Positions 49,384 to 58,231 of a stretch of 64,000 bases of DNA are shown here, in pieces; position 1 is the stretch's first letter, and every line of letters begins with the position of its first letter. The notes below the pieces were generated by a model. That model was given only the letters and a program-made list of their open reading frames with translations. It was not told where the DNA came from and made no database searches. Location of the stretch: assembly GCA_900548905.1 (NCBI GenBank), contig URMK01000013.1:56543-120542 (forward strand), read 5' to 3'. Made by a program: the position numbers and the translations under genes. Origin of the DNA: an uncultured Lachnospiraceae bacterium. GTDB taxonomy: Bacteria; Bacillota; Clostridia; Lachnospirales; Lachnospiraceae.

Positions 49384-50199
49384 ATGAATGAGAAAAAAGA
49401 AGCAGGTAGGCAACAGGAAGAATACACACCGGACAGGAAAAAGGGCGGTTTGGGAGATTGGAAAGCGATTATTATCGCTTTAATAGCAGGAATTACAGCT
49501 ATTTTGTGTGTCATGATTTTTTCCGGCAGCCTGGTGAATTATAAAAAGACCTCCGGTGCAGGGGGACTTACGGCAACAGGATCGGCAAGTCTGGATTTTG
49601 AATCGGATTTGGTAGTCTGGAGAGGAAGCTTTTCCACCTATGGGGCTACGCCCAAGGAGGCCTATTCCATCATCAAGAGGGATTCGGAAATTGTAAAGGA
49701 ATACCTGCTGGAAAATGGGGTTTCCGAGGAGGAACTGGTATTCAGTTCTGTGGATATTTCCCAGCGTTACCGTACGGAATATGATGAGAACGGTAATTAC
49801 ATAAGGGATTATCCGGATGGATATGATCTGTATCAGAGTCTGTCCGTAACCTCTGTGGATATTGATAAGGTGGAGAATATATCCCGGGATATTACCAAGC
49901 TGATTGAATCAGGGGTAGAGTTTGTTTCCAATTCGCCTGAATATTATTGCACCAAACTGGATGAAGTCAAGCTGGAGCTCATTGAGAAGGCAACGGATAA
50001 CGCCAAGCAGAGAATCGATATTATGGCGGCAGGAACCGGAAGCAAAACGGGCCGGATGCTGAGTGCGAATCTGGGAGTTTTCCAGATTACCGCCAAGAAT
50101 TCGGGATCCGGGGAATACAGCTACGACGGCGCATTTGATACCAGCTCCAGAAATAAAACAGCTATGATAACAGTAAAGCTGAACTATGCGGTAGAATAA
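49384..50199 (+). CDS. SIMPL-domain (DUF541) membrane-anchored protein
   Basis: 271 aa. A cytoplasmic charged head, one helix (about 26-46, AIIIALIAGITAILCVMIFS), then the SIMPL domain (TATGSASLDFESDLVVWRGS to SSRNKTAMITVKLNY). SIMPL proteins form ring or oligomeric assemblies in the envelope; the precise function is unclear. The ATG at 49384 is used because GGAGG lies at good spacing, unlike the ATG two codons earlier. Confidence 0.9.
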   Translation: MNEKKEAGRQQEEYTPDRKKGGLGDWKAIIIALIAGITAILCVMIFSGSLVNYKKTSGAGGLTATGSASLDFESDLVVWRGSFSTYGATPKEAYSIIKRDSEIVKEYLLENGVSEEELVFSSVDISQRYRTEYDENGNYIRDYPDGYDLYQSLSVTSVDIDKVENISRDITKLIESGVEFVSNSPEYYCTKLDEVKLELIEKATDNAKQRIDIMAAGTGSKTGRMLSANLGVFQITAKNSGSGEYSYDGAFDTSSRNKTAMITVKLNYAVE

Positions 50200-50281
50200 G
50201 GCGGCGGCCGCCGTGGCTGCAGCGCTTCCTTCCTGTGGCTGCGGTGGCCGAAACTGCAATGAAACAGGGGATGAGAGGCAA

Positions 50282-50509
50282 GTGGCTCTTTTTAAAAAGA
50301 AAAAAGATATAACTTACCCGGAATTTAACAGAGAGAATCAGATACCGGTATTAAGGTGCAGCATCTGCACGGGGGAAAAGGTAGCTTGCTTCCGGGATAA
50401 AAAAACAGGGTATACGGAAGAGATTTTGTATATCCGAAGCCAAAGTGACATGCAGGATTTTCTCAGACGGTACGGGCTGGCGCAAGAGGATCTGAAAAAA
50501 GAGTGGTAG
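50282..50509 (+). CDS. Small conserved hypothetical protein
   Basis: 75 aa starting VALFKKKKDITYPEF, with CSICTGEKVACFRDKKTGY and FLRRYGLAQEDL. It resembles short Clostridial proteins that databases often label aspartate dehydrogenase without support. The GTG at 50282 has GAGAGG close by; an in-frame extension to 50213 is Gly/Cys-rich and unlike the family. The function is unknown. Confidence 0.7.
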   Translation: MALFKKKKDITYPEFNRENQIPVLRCSICTGEKVACFRDKKTGYTEEILYIRSQSDMQDFLRRYGLAQEDLKKEW

Positions 50510-50514
50510 CTGCA

Positions 50515-50544
50515 GTAACAGTTCAGACTTGTCTGAACTGTTAC
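50515..50544. repeat. Dispersed repeat, copy 3 (perfect palindrome)
   Basis: GTAACAGTTCAGAC (50515-50528) and GTCTGAACTGTTAC (50531-50544) are perfect 14-bp arms with a 2-nt loop. Confidence 0.8.
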
Positions 50545-50641
50545 TTGCTGTCAGGAAAGCAGCCAGACCGGATGGCTGTTAATACTGTGGAAGCGGAGCT
50601 ATCACAGTAAAAGCTCCCGAAAGGGAGACAGGTGTAATAAA

Positions 50642-51268
50642 ATGGAATTAATATATGGGACAGGAAATCCTGCCAAATTTACGGTAATGGAAGATTACCT
50701 GAAGGAACTGAATGTAACATTAATAAGTCTGAATGAATTGTCCAAAGCAGAAGAGGCCCCGGAGGAAACAGGAAGTACTCCTTTGGAAAATGCAAGAGTG
50801 AAGGCGGAATATTATTACAATATTTTCCATAAGCCGGTTTTTTCCTGTGATAGCGGACTTTATATCCATGGATTGCCGCAGGAAGGACAGCCGGGGATCC
50901 ATGTGCGCAATGTGGGAGGCCGACGGCTGTCGGATAAAGAAATGACGGCTTATTATGCAGGTATCGCCCGCAGGCAGGGAGGAAAATGTCTGGCGGAGTA
51001 CAGAAATGCTGTCTGCCTGCTGATGAACAGCAGGGAACGATATGAATATGAGGGGATGGATATCGGAGGAGGAAGCTTTTATCTGGTTGACAGAGCCAAA
51101 GAGCAAAAGGAGGAGGGCTTTCCGTTGGATTGTATATCTGTGGATATTGTTACCGGCAGCTATTTTGTGGATGGCGGACAGCTGCAGTGCATGTCTTCCC
51201 AAAAAGAAGGATTTATTCGCTTTTTCAGGAATGCTCTTTCCGGTATGGGCAGGATGCCGGCCTCATAG
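50642..51268 (+). CDS. Ham1/RdgB-family non-canonical NTP pyrophosphatase-like protein
   Basis: 208 aa. The start MELIYGTGNPAKFTVMEDYL is the nucleotide-binding signature T/G-x-N-x-x-K, ETGSTPLENARVKAEYYY is the next conserved block, and VFSCDSGLYIHGLPQ carries the metal-binding Asp. The later part (GKCLAEYRNAVCLLM onward) is less typical than RdgB itself. Family enzymes hydrolyse ITP and XTP to keep damaged bases out of DNA; the activity here is inferred. Confidence 0.85.
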   Translation: MELIYGTGNPAKFTVMEDYLKELNVTLISLNELSKAEEAPEETGSTPLENARVKAEYYYNIFHKPVFSCDSGLYIHGLPQEGQPGIHVRNVGGRRLSDKEMTAYYAGIARRQGGKCLAEYRNAVCLLMNSRERYEYEGMDIGGGSFYLVDRAKEQKEEGFPLDCISVDIVTGSYFVDGGQLQCMSSQKEGFIRFFRNALSGMGRMPAS

Positions 51269-51293
51269 AGAAGAAGAATGAGGAGAGAACAGG

Positions 51294-52448
51294 ATGGTTA
51301 CCAAGAGGCTTTATTTCGAAAATGCTTATATGAAAGAGTTTGATGCCAGGGTGCAAAGCTGTGTGGAAGGAAAGAACGGTTATGAAGTTGTTCTGGATGA
51401 GACTGCTTTTTTCCCGGAAGGAGGGGGCCAGCCCGCTGATCAGGGTTATCTGGGACAGGGAGAAGTGACGGATGTAAGGGACAAAAAAGATTATGTCCTG
51501 CATATCTGCACCAAATATCTGGAGCCGGGAACGACGGTACACGGAAGACTTGACTGGAACCGGCGGTTTCTCCACATGCAGCAGCATTCCGGTGAGCATA
51601 TCCTTTCGGGAATTATCCATAGGATGTATGGATACGATAATATCGGTTTTCATATGGGAAAAGACTTTGTGACCGTTGATTTCAGCGGTCTTTTAACGGA
51701 AGAAGAGATAGCCGAAGCGGAGAAACAGGCAAATGCGGCAGTGCTTGCGGATGAAAGAATACTTGCTGAGTACCCTTCGGCGGAAATGCTGGAGAAGCTT
51801 CATTACCGCAGCAAGAAGGAAATTGACGGGGATATCCGTATTGTTACCGTTCCCGGAGCTGATGTATGTGCCTGCTGTGGAACGCATGTGAAGCGTACCG
51901 GAGAAATAGGTCCGATTAAGGTGACCTCCTCCGAGCACTATAAATCAGGGATCCGTCTTACGCTGCAAATTGGCTGGATGGCATTGAACGATTATGATAC
52001 CAAGCAGAAAAATGTGAAGGCAGTGTCCAAGCTTTTATCCGCGAAGCCTGAAGAAATCGGAGAGGCGGTACAAAAACAGCTGGAACAGATGCAGGAGCTG
52101 AGGCAGGAAAATATAGCTTTGAAGCAGCGGTTATTTGAAATGCTTTTACAGGATATCCCGCAGGGACAGGAAAAGGCAGTCCTTTTTGAAGCGGGATTGA
52201 ATGCGGTAGAGGTGCGCAGGCTTGCGGATCTGGTGTCTACAAAGGCAGGACTTGCCGCTGTCTTTTCCGGAAGCGACAGCGAAGGCTATAAATATGTGAT
52301 ATGCAGCCGGGAGAAGGATGCAGCGGCGCTGGGCAAAAGAATGAATCAGGAACTGAACGGCAGGGGAGGCGGAAAGAACCCCATGATCCAAGGTTCCCTT
52401 CAAGCAGGGGAACAGGCAATCCGGAAATTTTTTCAAGAACATTGTTGA
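51294..52448 (+). CDS. Alanyl-tRNA editing protein, AlaX-L type
   Basis: 384 aa. It clears Ser (or Gly) wrongly attached to tRNA-Ala. An N-terminal beta domain contains FFPEGGGQPADQG, the zinc-binding set HSGEH near residue 98 and CCGTH near 198, then a coiled-coil stretch and a C-terminal DHHA1-like domain with GLAAVFSG. The stop codon overlaps the -35 of the next promoter. Confidence 0.93.
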   Translation: MVTKRLYFENAYMKEFDARVQSCVEGKNGYEVVLDETAFFPEGGGQPADQGYLGQGEVTDVRDKKDYVLHICTKYLEPGTTVHGRLDWNRRFLHMQQHSGEHILSGIIHRMYGYDNIGFHMGKDFVTVDFSGLLTEEEIAEAEKQANAAVLADERILAEYPSAEMLEKLHYRSKKEIDGDIRIVTVPGADVCACCGTHVKRTGEIGPIKVTSSEHYKSGIRLTLQIGWMALNDYDTKQKNVKAVSKLLSAKPEEIGEAVQKQLEQMQELRQENIALKQRLFEMLLQDIPQGQEKAVLFEAGLNAVEVRRLADLVSTKAGLAAVFSGSDSEGYKYVICSREKDAAALGKRMNQELNGRGGGKNPMIQGSLQAGEQAIRKFFQEHC

Positions 52449-52473
52449 CATATTTTTATCATAATGATATGAT
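52445..52473 (+). promoter_or_regulatory. mntP promoter
   Basis: Consensus TTGACA (52445-52450) - 17 bp - TATGAT (52468-52473). The -35 includes the stop codon of the AlaX gene. Confidence 0.9.
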
Positions 52474-52477
52474 GAAC

Positions 52478-52601
52478 TCCACGATAAGGGAGTAGTTGGC
52501 ACTTGATAGTGTAGTGAAGTCAACACACTGATAGTTTGACTATCTGGCTTTGCTTTAAATGATGAGACTTATCTGTCCGGGAGGACAGATAAGTCTTTTT
52601 T
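52478..52601 (+). promoter_or_regulatory. yybP-ykoY manganese riboswitch with terminator
   Basis: The aptamer has AAGGGAGTAG at the 5' side, then AAGTCAACACACTG and CTGGCTTTG, then ATGATGAGACTT, matching the known order of the yybP-ykoY class. The expression platform is a 14-bp stem (AGACTTATCTGTCC, 52565-52578, with 52583-52596) with a T6 run. Known members open on Mn2+ binding by preventing the terminator. It lies directly before mntP, a manganese exporter. Confidence 0.88.
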
Positions 52602-52728
52602 AAGTGTACCCGGCTGGTATGCTTTCCCTTAACGGAAAACAGCGGCGCATGAATATGCATGGAAAAAAGGCAGCGGATCAGACAGACAGGAACCGTTGCC
52701 CAAAGGGGCAAAAGAGGAGGAAAAAAGA

Positions 52729-53301
52729 ATGAATCTTTGGGAATTGATGGTGATTGCGGTAGGGCTGTCCATGGATGCCTTTGCGGTGTCTATCTGCAAA
52801 GGGCTTTCCATGAAGAAAATGAGCTGGAAAAATGGGCTGATCGCCGGATTGTATTTCGGCGGCTTTCAGGCGGGGATGCCGTTAATCGGTTATTTCCTTG
52901 GGACACAGTTCAAGGACCTGATCACAAGTATCGACCATTGGATTGCGTTTGTCCTGCTTTGCCTTATCGGATTGAATATGGTAAAAGAGTCCAGGGAAAA
53001 GGCGGAGGAAGGGGAATGCCAGAATGATTCCTTTCAGGTTAAGACCATGGTTCCCCTTGCGGTGGCGACAAGTATTGATGCGCTTGCGGTGGGAGTTACC
53101 TTTGCCTTCCTCAGTGTGGATATCGTTCCTGCGGTATCCTTTATCGGGGTTATTACCTTTTTCTTAAGTGTTCTTGGAATTAAAATAGGAAATGTGTTCG
53201 GTACGAAATTTAAGGCGAAAGCAGAACTGGCAGGAGGGATCATTTTGATTCTGATGGGAACAAAAATACTGCTGGAGCATCTGGGGGTTTTAAATTTCTG
53301 A
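52729..53301 (+). CDS. mntP: Manganese efflux pump MntP
   Basis: 190 aa, six helices in two related halves, each with an Asp signature (VGLSMDAFAVSICKG near residue 10; ATSIDALAVGVTF near 115). It exports Mn2+. The ATG at 52729 follows GAGGAGG. The riboswitch upstream gives a direct feedback loop: high Mn2+ opens transcription of the exporter. Confidence 0.95.
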   Translation: MNLWELMVIAVGLSMDAFAVSICKGLSMKKMSWKNGLIAGLYFGGFQAGMPLIGYFLGTQFKDLITSIDHWIAFVLLCLIGLNMVKESREKAEEGECQNDSFQVKTMVPLAVATSIDALAVGVTFAFLSVDIVPAVSFIGVITFFLSVLGIKIGNVFGTKFKAKAELAGGIILILMGTKILLEHLGVLNF

Positions 53302-53331
53302 GAATACCATACATAAGCGGGGAGGCGTGAT

Positions 53332-53673
53332 ATGAAGACACGAAAAGAGGTTATCGCCTTTTGCCGGACCTTAAAGGGCGTCTATGAGGATTATCCTTTT
53401 CATGATGAAAACTGGACGGTAATGCGGTGCAGAGGGAATAAAAAGTCATTTGCCTATATATATGAACGAGACGGAGGGATACAGGTAAATGTAAAATGCG
53501 ATCCCGAATGGATCCGGTTCTGGCGGGATGCATATCCGGCAGTGATTCCGGGTTATCATATGAATAAACGGTATTGGAATACCATAATCCTGGACGGCAC
53601 GGTGCCGGACAAGGATGTCCGGCGCATGATTACCGAAAGCTACGGACTTGTTAAGCCGGCAGAAAATTCATAA
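53332..53673 (+). CDS. MmcQ/YjbR-family protein
   Basis: 113 aa, double-wing fold family (DUF419). KTRKEVIAFCRTLKGVYEDYPF at the start, then MRCRGNKKSFAYIYERDGGIQVNVKCDPE and HMNKRYWNTIILDGTVPD are typical. The biochemical role is unproven. Its 3' end overlaps that of the convergent TauE-like gene by 23 bp. Confidence 0.9.
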   Translation: MKTRKEVIAFCRTLKGVYEDYPFHDENWTVMRCRGNKKSFAYIYERDGGIQVNVKCDPEWIRFWRDAYPAVIPGYHMNKRYWNTIILDGTVPDKDVRRMITESYGLVKPAENS

Positions 53674-54424
53674 CAACCATTACAAGCCCCAGCAGGGTGA
53701 GGACGCCTCCGGTAGCCCGGTTAAGGGTTTTAGCGGAGGCTTTGTTGGCAAAACGGGCAGCCAGCCTTGCACCAAGAAGGGTGAACAGGATACAGAGCAG
53801 CAGAGCGGGTATATCGGGCATGCCTCCGATTGTGAAATGGGAAACTGCGCCGGTAAACGCCGTGAAAGTCATGATAAAGACGCTGGTTCCCACCGCTGTT
53901 TTCAATTCGTAGCCAAGTACGCTTGTAAGGATAAGAAGCATCATCATTCCGCCGCCGGCCCCGATAAAGCCGCAGATGAAGCCGATTAAGGCTCCACAGA
54001 TGAGGGACTGGATAACCTTCGTGCGTGTATCCTTATTGGCCCGGGACTCTTTGGTGGTCATAACGGGCCTTATCAGAAATTTAATGCCAAGCAAAAGTGT
54101 CATAAACACGGAAAAGCTTCCCATGGATCGGTTAGGTACCCTGGATGCTATAAAGCTTCCGGCAAGGGTGAATACAAGAACCGAAACGAGCATAAGGATT
54201 CCGTTTTTTATATCCAGGTTTTTGTGTTTTCCGTAGGTGTAGGCCGATACGGCCGAAGCCAGAACATCGGAAGCCAGGGCGATACCAACGGCTTCGTAGG
54301 CGGGGAATCCCAGAAAAGTGATAAGCATGGGCGAGATGACGGCGGCGGCCGACATTCCCGCAAAGCCCGTGCCTATGCCGGCGCCGAGACCGGCAATTAT
54401 ACATACAATAATCGTTTCAAGCAT
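53651..54424 (-). CDS. TauE/SafE-family membrane transporter
   Basis: 257 aa, about eight helices in two halves, each with a Gly-rich loop (GTGFAGMSAAAVISPML; GFIGAGGGMMMLLILTSVLGY). The family exports sulfite, sulfonates or related organic anions; the substrate is unknown. It begins 3 bp after the MarR gene, so both are one operon. Confidence 0.9.
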   Translation of the reverse strand: MLETIIVCIIAGLGAGIGTGFAGMSAAAVISPMLITFLGFPAYEAVGIALASDVLASAVSAYTYGKHKNLDIKNGILMLVSVLVFTLAGSFIASRVPNRSMGSFSVFMTLLLGIKFLIRPVMTTKESRANKDTRTKVIQSLICGALIGFICGFIGAGGGMMMLLILTSVLGYELKTAVGTSVFIMTFTAFTGAVSHFTIGGMPDIPALLLCILFTLLGARLAARFANKASAKTLNRATGGVLTLLGLVMVVMNFLPA

Positions 54425-54427
54425 ATT

Positions 54428-54856
54428 CTACATCTCCTTCAGGTTATGGGATATAACGGATAACACGTGTTCCACTACCTTCCTTTCTTCCTTTGTAATT
54501 CCTCTGTATATAAAACGAAGAAAATCCTCCTGCTGTTCTCTGGCAGCCTTAACCGCATCCAGTGCGGGAGGGCATATCCGCAGATGGATAATCCGCCGAT
54601 CCTCCTTATCGGTGATCCCTTCCAGGTATCCTCTTCCTGTCAGGGAGTCCACAGCTTTGGATACATTCGATTTGGGGAAGGAGCGAAGCTCCACGATATC
54701 CGAGGCTGTATCGTGGCCCGGATTGTTGTACAGAAATAAGAGGACATTTATTTCCATCCGGTTCAGGCCGTAACTGTCGCTGACCTCACCCAGATGCTTA
54801 TTATATGCTTTGGTAAGGCTTCTGCCTGTGATCAGATAATCAATAATTCGATTCAT
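54428..54856 (-). CDS. MarR-family transcriptional regulator
   Basis: 142 aa. Winged helix with NRMEINVLLFLYNNPGHDTASDIV, LRSFPKSNVSKAVDSLTGRGYLEG and KEDRRIIHLRI. It probably represses its own operon and the TauE-like exporter through the inverted repeat upstream (54872-54889) and responds to a small anion or phenolic ligand. Confidence 0.92.
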   Translation of the reverse strand: MNRIIDYLITGRSLTKAYNKHLGEVSDSYGLNRMEINVLLFLYNNPGHDTASDIVELRSFPKSNVSKAVDSLTGRGYLEGITDKEDRRIIHLRICPPALDAVKAAREQQEDFLRFIYRGITKEERKVVEHVLSVISHNLKEM

Positions 54857-54871
54857 ACGCCCTCCGCCATA

Positions 54872-54926
54872 TAGTTCTTTTTAGAACTAACTGGGTTTAT
54901 AATAACATGATTATCGTAAAAGTCAA
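54872..54926 (-). promoter_or_regulatory. MarR operator and promoter
   Basis: TAGTTCT-4 bp-AGAACTA (54872-54889) is a perfect inverted repeat between the start codon and the -10. The promoter is TTGACT (54921-54926) - 16 bp - TATTAT (54899-54904) on the minus strand. The arrangement fits repression by the MarR protein. Confidence 0.75.
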
Positions 54927-54933
54927 GCCGTGT

Positions 54934-54999
54934 TTTACATAAAACTTACAAACTTGTAACCATATCCTGCTTTTTTCTTTCACAGGAAACAGTTATGAT
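54934..54999 (+). promoter_or_regulatory. Pho-box-like repeats and pstS promoter
   Basis: TTTACA (54934), CTTACA (54945) and GTAACC (54956) are direct repeats 11 bp apart, the spacing of PhoP sites in Bacillus. The -10 TATGAT (54994-54999) has no good -35, as expected for an activated promoter. PhoP control is inferred; no phoPR pair is in the window unless the 10-kb regulator fills that role. Confidence 0.55.
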
Positions 55000-55043
55000 T
55001 GCAATTGCAAGCGAGATAAAAAGTTGTAAAGGAGAAAATTATT

Positions 55044-55994
55044 ATGAAAAAGAAATTTGTAGCAATTGCAGCGGCAGCCACTCTTGTAATGGCGGCACTT
55101 GCGGGCTGTGGCTCCACTGACACAACAACAACGGACAACGCGGCATCCACCCCTTCCGAAGCAGGAAGCGCGGCGGCATCGGAAGCAGTATCCTCCGAAG
55201 CGGCTTCCTCTGAGGCAGCAGGCAGTGAAGCGGCACCTTCCGAAGCTGCGGCGGATTTGAGCGGCAGCATCTCCATGGCAGGTTCCACTTCCATGGAAAA
55301 ATTTGCAAACGCGCTGGCGGAAAGCTTTATGGCAAAATACCCCGGTGTGACCGTAACTGCTGAGTTTACCGGTTCCGGCGCAGGTGTGGAAGCGGTTACT
55401 GCAGGAAGCGTTTCTATAGGAAATTCCTCCAGGAATCTCACCGAGGATGAAAAGGCAGCAGGCGTAGCGGAAAACATTGTGGCAATCGATGGTATCGCCG
55501 TTGTTACGGATCCTGCAAATACGGCGGCCGGCCTGACAAAGGATCAGCTTTCCGGCATCTATACCGGTGAAATCAAGAACTGGAAAGATGTGGGAGGTGC
55601 CGATCAGGCTATCGTGGTAGTAGGCAGGGAAGCCGGTTCCGGTACCAGAGGAGCATTTGAAGAGCTGCTCGAAATCGAAGACCAGTGTGCCTACGCAAAC
55701 GAACTGGACAGCACCGGCGCAGTTATGGCAAAGGTAGCCGCAACACCTGGAGCAATCGGTTATGTATCTCTGGATGTTATCGACGATACCGTTAAGACCC
55801 TTGCGGTAGACGAGGTGGAACCCACGGTTGAAAACATCAAAGGCGGCAGCTACCTGTTAAGCAGACCTTTCGTAATGGCAACCAAAGGCGAAATCTCCGA
55901 ACAGAATGAAGTGGTACAGGCAATGTTCACTTACCTGGCATCGGACGAAGGAAAAGCACTCGTGGAAAGCGTTGGCCTGATTACCGTCGACTAA
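55044..55994 (+). CDS. pstS: Phosphate ABC transporter substrate-binding lipoprotein
   Basis: 316 aa. Lipoprotein signal with cleavage at LAGC (Cys22), then a Ser/Glu/Ala linker (about 23-72). The binding domain contains GSTSMEKFANALAESF, TGSGAGVEAV, IGNSSRNLT, GREAGSGTRGAFEEL and GAIGYVSLDV, the phosphate-contact regions of PstS. First gene of pstS-pstC-pstA-pstB-phoU. Confidence 0.95.
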   Translation: MKKKFVAIAAAATLVMAALAGCGSTDTTTTDNAASTPSEAGSAAASEAVSSEAASSEAAGSEAAPSEAAADLSGSISMAGSTSMEKFANALAESFMAKYPGVTVTAEFTGSGAGVEAVTAGSVSIGNSSRNLTEDEKAAGVAENIVAIDGIAVVTDPANTAAGLTKDQLSGIYTGEIKNWKDVGGADQAIVVVGREAGSGTRGAFEELLEIEDQCAYANELDSTGAVMAKVAATPGAIGYVSLDVIDDTVKTLAVDEVEPTVENIKGGSYLLSRPFVMATKGEISEQNEVVQAMFTYLASDEGKALVESVGLITVD

Positions 55995-56021
55995 CCCCCT
56001 CAACACAATACCGGTAATTTT

Positions 56022-56043
56022 AAACCCTGCGAAAGCAGGGTTT
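56022..56043 (+). terminator. Hairpin between pstS and pstC
   Basis: AAACCCTGC-GAAA-GCAGGGTTT is a perfect 9-bp stem with a GAAA tetraloop but no T tract. It likely protects pstS mRNA or thins transcription into pstC, a known way to keep binding protein in excess. Confidence 0.5.
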
Positions 56044-56073
56044 GTAACAGTTCAGACTTATCTGAACTGTTAC
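56044..56073. repeat. Dispersed repeat, copy 4 (palindrome)
   Basis: GTAACAGTTCAGA (56044-56056) and TCTGAACTGTTAC (56061-56073) are perfect 13-bp arms with a 4-nt loop, directly after the pstS hairpin. Confidence 0.8.
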
Positions 56074-56136
56074 CGCATCCAGCCAATAAAATCGCTTCGC
56101 GATGGGCTGGATGCCCGCTACCACCACGCTTTCTTA

Positions 56137-56177
56137 CGGTCTGTGCAGTAAATGCGCAGACCTGTCTGAATAGTTAC
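56137..56177. repeat. Dispersed repeat, copy 5
   Basis: GGTCTGTGCAGTAAATGCGC, then AGACCTGTCTGAATAGTTACC. The hairpin part resembles copy 1; the tail resembles the GTCTGAACTGTTACC half-site. Confidence 0.65.
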
Positions 56178-56227
56178 CAGGGTTTAGCTTGCGAAAGCAG
56201 GGCCCTATCATAATAAAGGATAAATAT

Positions 56228-57247
56228 ATGAAACAATCTTTTTCTATCGTGGGAAGCAGACATTCCAAAACAGCAGTGGAAAAGACTGCTCAGATCATTT
56301 TTACCGTTTGTGCTTTTTTTGCTATACTTGCAGTTTTCTCCATTACCTTATATATGTTAATAAACGGAACCCCGGCATTGTTCAAGGTGGGGTTAAAGGA
56401 TATTCTTTTCGGAACCGTATGGAAGCCTACCGCCAAGGACCCCAGCTTCGGTATCCTTTATATTATACTCACATCCATTGTGGGCACAACGCTGGCTATT
56501 TTAATCGGGGTGCCGGTGGGTGTTCTTACGGCTATCTTTCTGGCGGAGGTGGCGCCTAAAAAGCTGGCGGCTGTAGTGAAGCCGGCAGTGGAGCTTCTGG
56601 CAGGGATCCCTTCCGTTATTTATGGCCTCCTGGGAATTATGATACTCAATCCTCTGATGTATAAAGTGGAAACCGCTGTATTCAAAGGCTCTGAGACGCA
56701 TCAGTTTACCGGCGGCGCCAATCTGATCTCTGCGGTCATTGTATTGGCTATCATGATTCTTCCTACGGTAATTAATATCAGTGAGGCTGCTCTGCGGGCT
56801 GTTCCGGCGCAGTATAAGGCGGCATCCCTGGCTCTGGGAGGTTCCCATATCCAGACCATATTCAAAGTAATTCTGCCGGCGGCGAAGTCGGGTATCGTTA
56901 CGGCAGTGGTACTGGGTGTGGGGCGTGCGATTGGTGAGGCTATGGCAATCACCCTGGTATCAGGAAGTTCGGTGAACCTGCCTCTGCCCTTTAATTCCGT
57001 GCGGTTCCTCACTACGGCAATTGTGAGTGAAATGGGATATGCATCCGGGCTGCACAGAGAAGTCCTGTTTACTATCGGACTGGTTCTGTTTGCCTTTATC
57101 ATGATTATTAATACCTGCCTTACAAGGATTCTCAAGCCCAAGAGCCTGGAGGAGAAGGAAAAAAAGAGAAAGCCCAGTAAAAGCAGGGCGGTAAAGGCAG
57201 AAATCCTGGATAACAATGCAGGAGTGGCAATTCAGATCGAATCGTAA
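56228..57247 (+). CDS. pstC: Phosphate ABC transporter permease PstC
   Basis: 339 aa, six helices with the permease core (GVPVGVLTAIFLAEVAPKKL; GIPSVIYGLLGIM; GVGRAIGEAMAITLVSGSS). The ATG at 56228 follows AAAGGAT; the upstream in-frame start has no site. A basic Lys-rich tail extends about 40 residues past the last helix. Confidence 0.95.
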   Translation: MKQSFSIVGSRHSKTAVEKTAQIIFTVCAFFAILAVFSITLYMLINGTPALFKVGLKDILFGTVWKPTAKDPSFGILYIILTSIVGTTLAILIGVPVGVLTAIFLAEVAPKKLAAVVKPAVELLAGIPSVIYGLLGIMILNPLMYKVETAVFKGSETHQFTGGANLISAVIVLAIMILPTVINISEAALRAVPAQYKAASLALGGSHIQTIFKVILPAAKSGIVTAVVLGVGRAIGEAMAITLVSGSSVNLPLPFNSVRFLTTAIVSEMGYASGLHREVLFTIGLVLFAFIMIINTCLTRILKPKSLEEKEKKRKPSKSRAVKAEILDNNAGVAIQIES

Positions 57248-57280
57248 GGGGATCGGTACCCCGGGTACGGAGGAGTAGGA

Positions 57281-58153
57281 ATGGATCAGAGTATATTGGT
57301 AAAAAGAGTCAGGTTATCAGACTATATTATTACGGCAATGATTTATGCGGCGGCATCCCTGTCCATAGTATTGCTGGCGGGTATTGTATGCTATACCTTT
57401 ATCAAAGGAGTCTCCAGCATCAGCTGGCAGTTCCTCACGACGGTTCCCAGTACCATAAAGGGCACCTTCGGCATCGCGGGAAATCTGCTCAATACTTTAT
57501 ATATTGTAATTATTACCCTGTTGATAGCCACCCCCGTGGGAGTGGGATCCGCCATTTATCTGAATGAATATGCCAGGCCGGGCAAAATCGTGCGTACGAT
57601 TGAATTTACCACGGAAATTCTTTCCGGAATCCCTTCTATTATTTTCGGATTGTTCGGCATGGTATTTTTCGGAACGACACTGGGTTTCGGTTACTCCATT
57701 CTAACCGGCGCCCTGACGCTTACGCTGATGGTGCTCCCCCTCATTACGCGGAATACCCAGGAGGCGCTTAAAACAGTGCCTGAAAGCTACCGCAGCGGCG
57801 CGCTGGGTATGGGAGCTACCAAATGGTATATGATACGCACCATTCTTCTGCCTTCCGCTATGCCCGGTATAATTACCGGTATCATCCTGGCGGTGGGAAG
57901 AATTGTGGGAGAATCGGCAGCATTGCTTTTTACCGCGGGAAGCGGTTATCTTCTCCCAAAGAGCGGCATGGGCTTCCTGCACAAAATCCTGGAATCCGGA
58001 GGAACACTGACGATTCAGCTGTATTTGTGTATGTCAAAGGCGCAGTACGGAGAAGCCTTCGGTATAGCGGTGGTACTTCTGGTTCTGGTGCTTGGCATCA
58101 ATATGCTGACCAAATATTTGTCCGGGAAGTTTAATGTGGAAGCGAGAGAGTAA
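57281..58153 (+). CDS. pstA: Phosphate ABC transporter permease PstA
   Basis: 290 aa, six helices. ATPVGVGSAIYLNEYARPGK, GIPSIIFGLFGMVFFGT and AVGRIVGESAALLFTAGSGYL are the PstA hallmarks. It forms the membrane channel with PstC. A GGAGGAG site precedes the ATG. 33 bp separate it from pstC. Confidence 0.95.
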   Translation: MDQSILVKRVRLSDYIITAMIYAAASLSIVLLAGIVCYTFIKGVSSISWQFLTTVPSTIKGTFGIAGNLLNTLYIVIITLLIATPVGVGSAIYLNEYARPGKIVRTIEFTTEILSGIPSIIFGLFGMVFFGTTLGFGYSILTGALTLTLMVLPLITRNTQEALKTVPESYRSGALGMGATKWYMIRTILLPSAMPGIITGIILAVGRIVGESAALLFTAGSGYLLPKSGMGFLHKILESGGTLTIQLYLCMSKAQYGEAFGIAVVLLVLVLGINMLTKYLSGKFNVEARE

Positions 58154-58231
58154 GCGCGGGGAACGTATAAGACCCTGACGGATACGAACGAAATGCATAG
58201 GCCCCGTGGTGGCGGGCGGACAGGAGCAAAG

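Noticed and set aside
54872..54961. Reading the marR-pstS gap as one shared regulatory site
   Set aside because: The MarR palindrome and the 11-bp repeats have different sequences and separate positions relative to their promoters.
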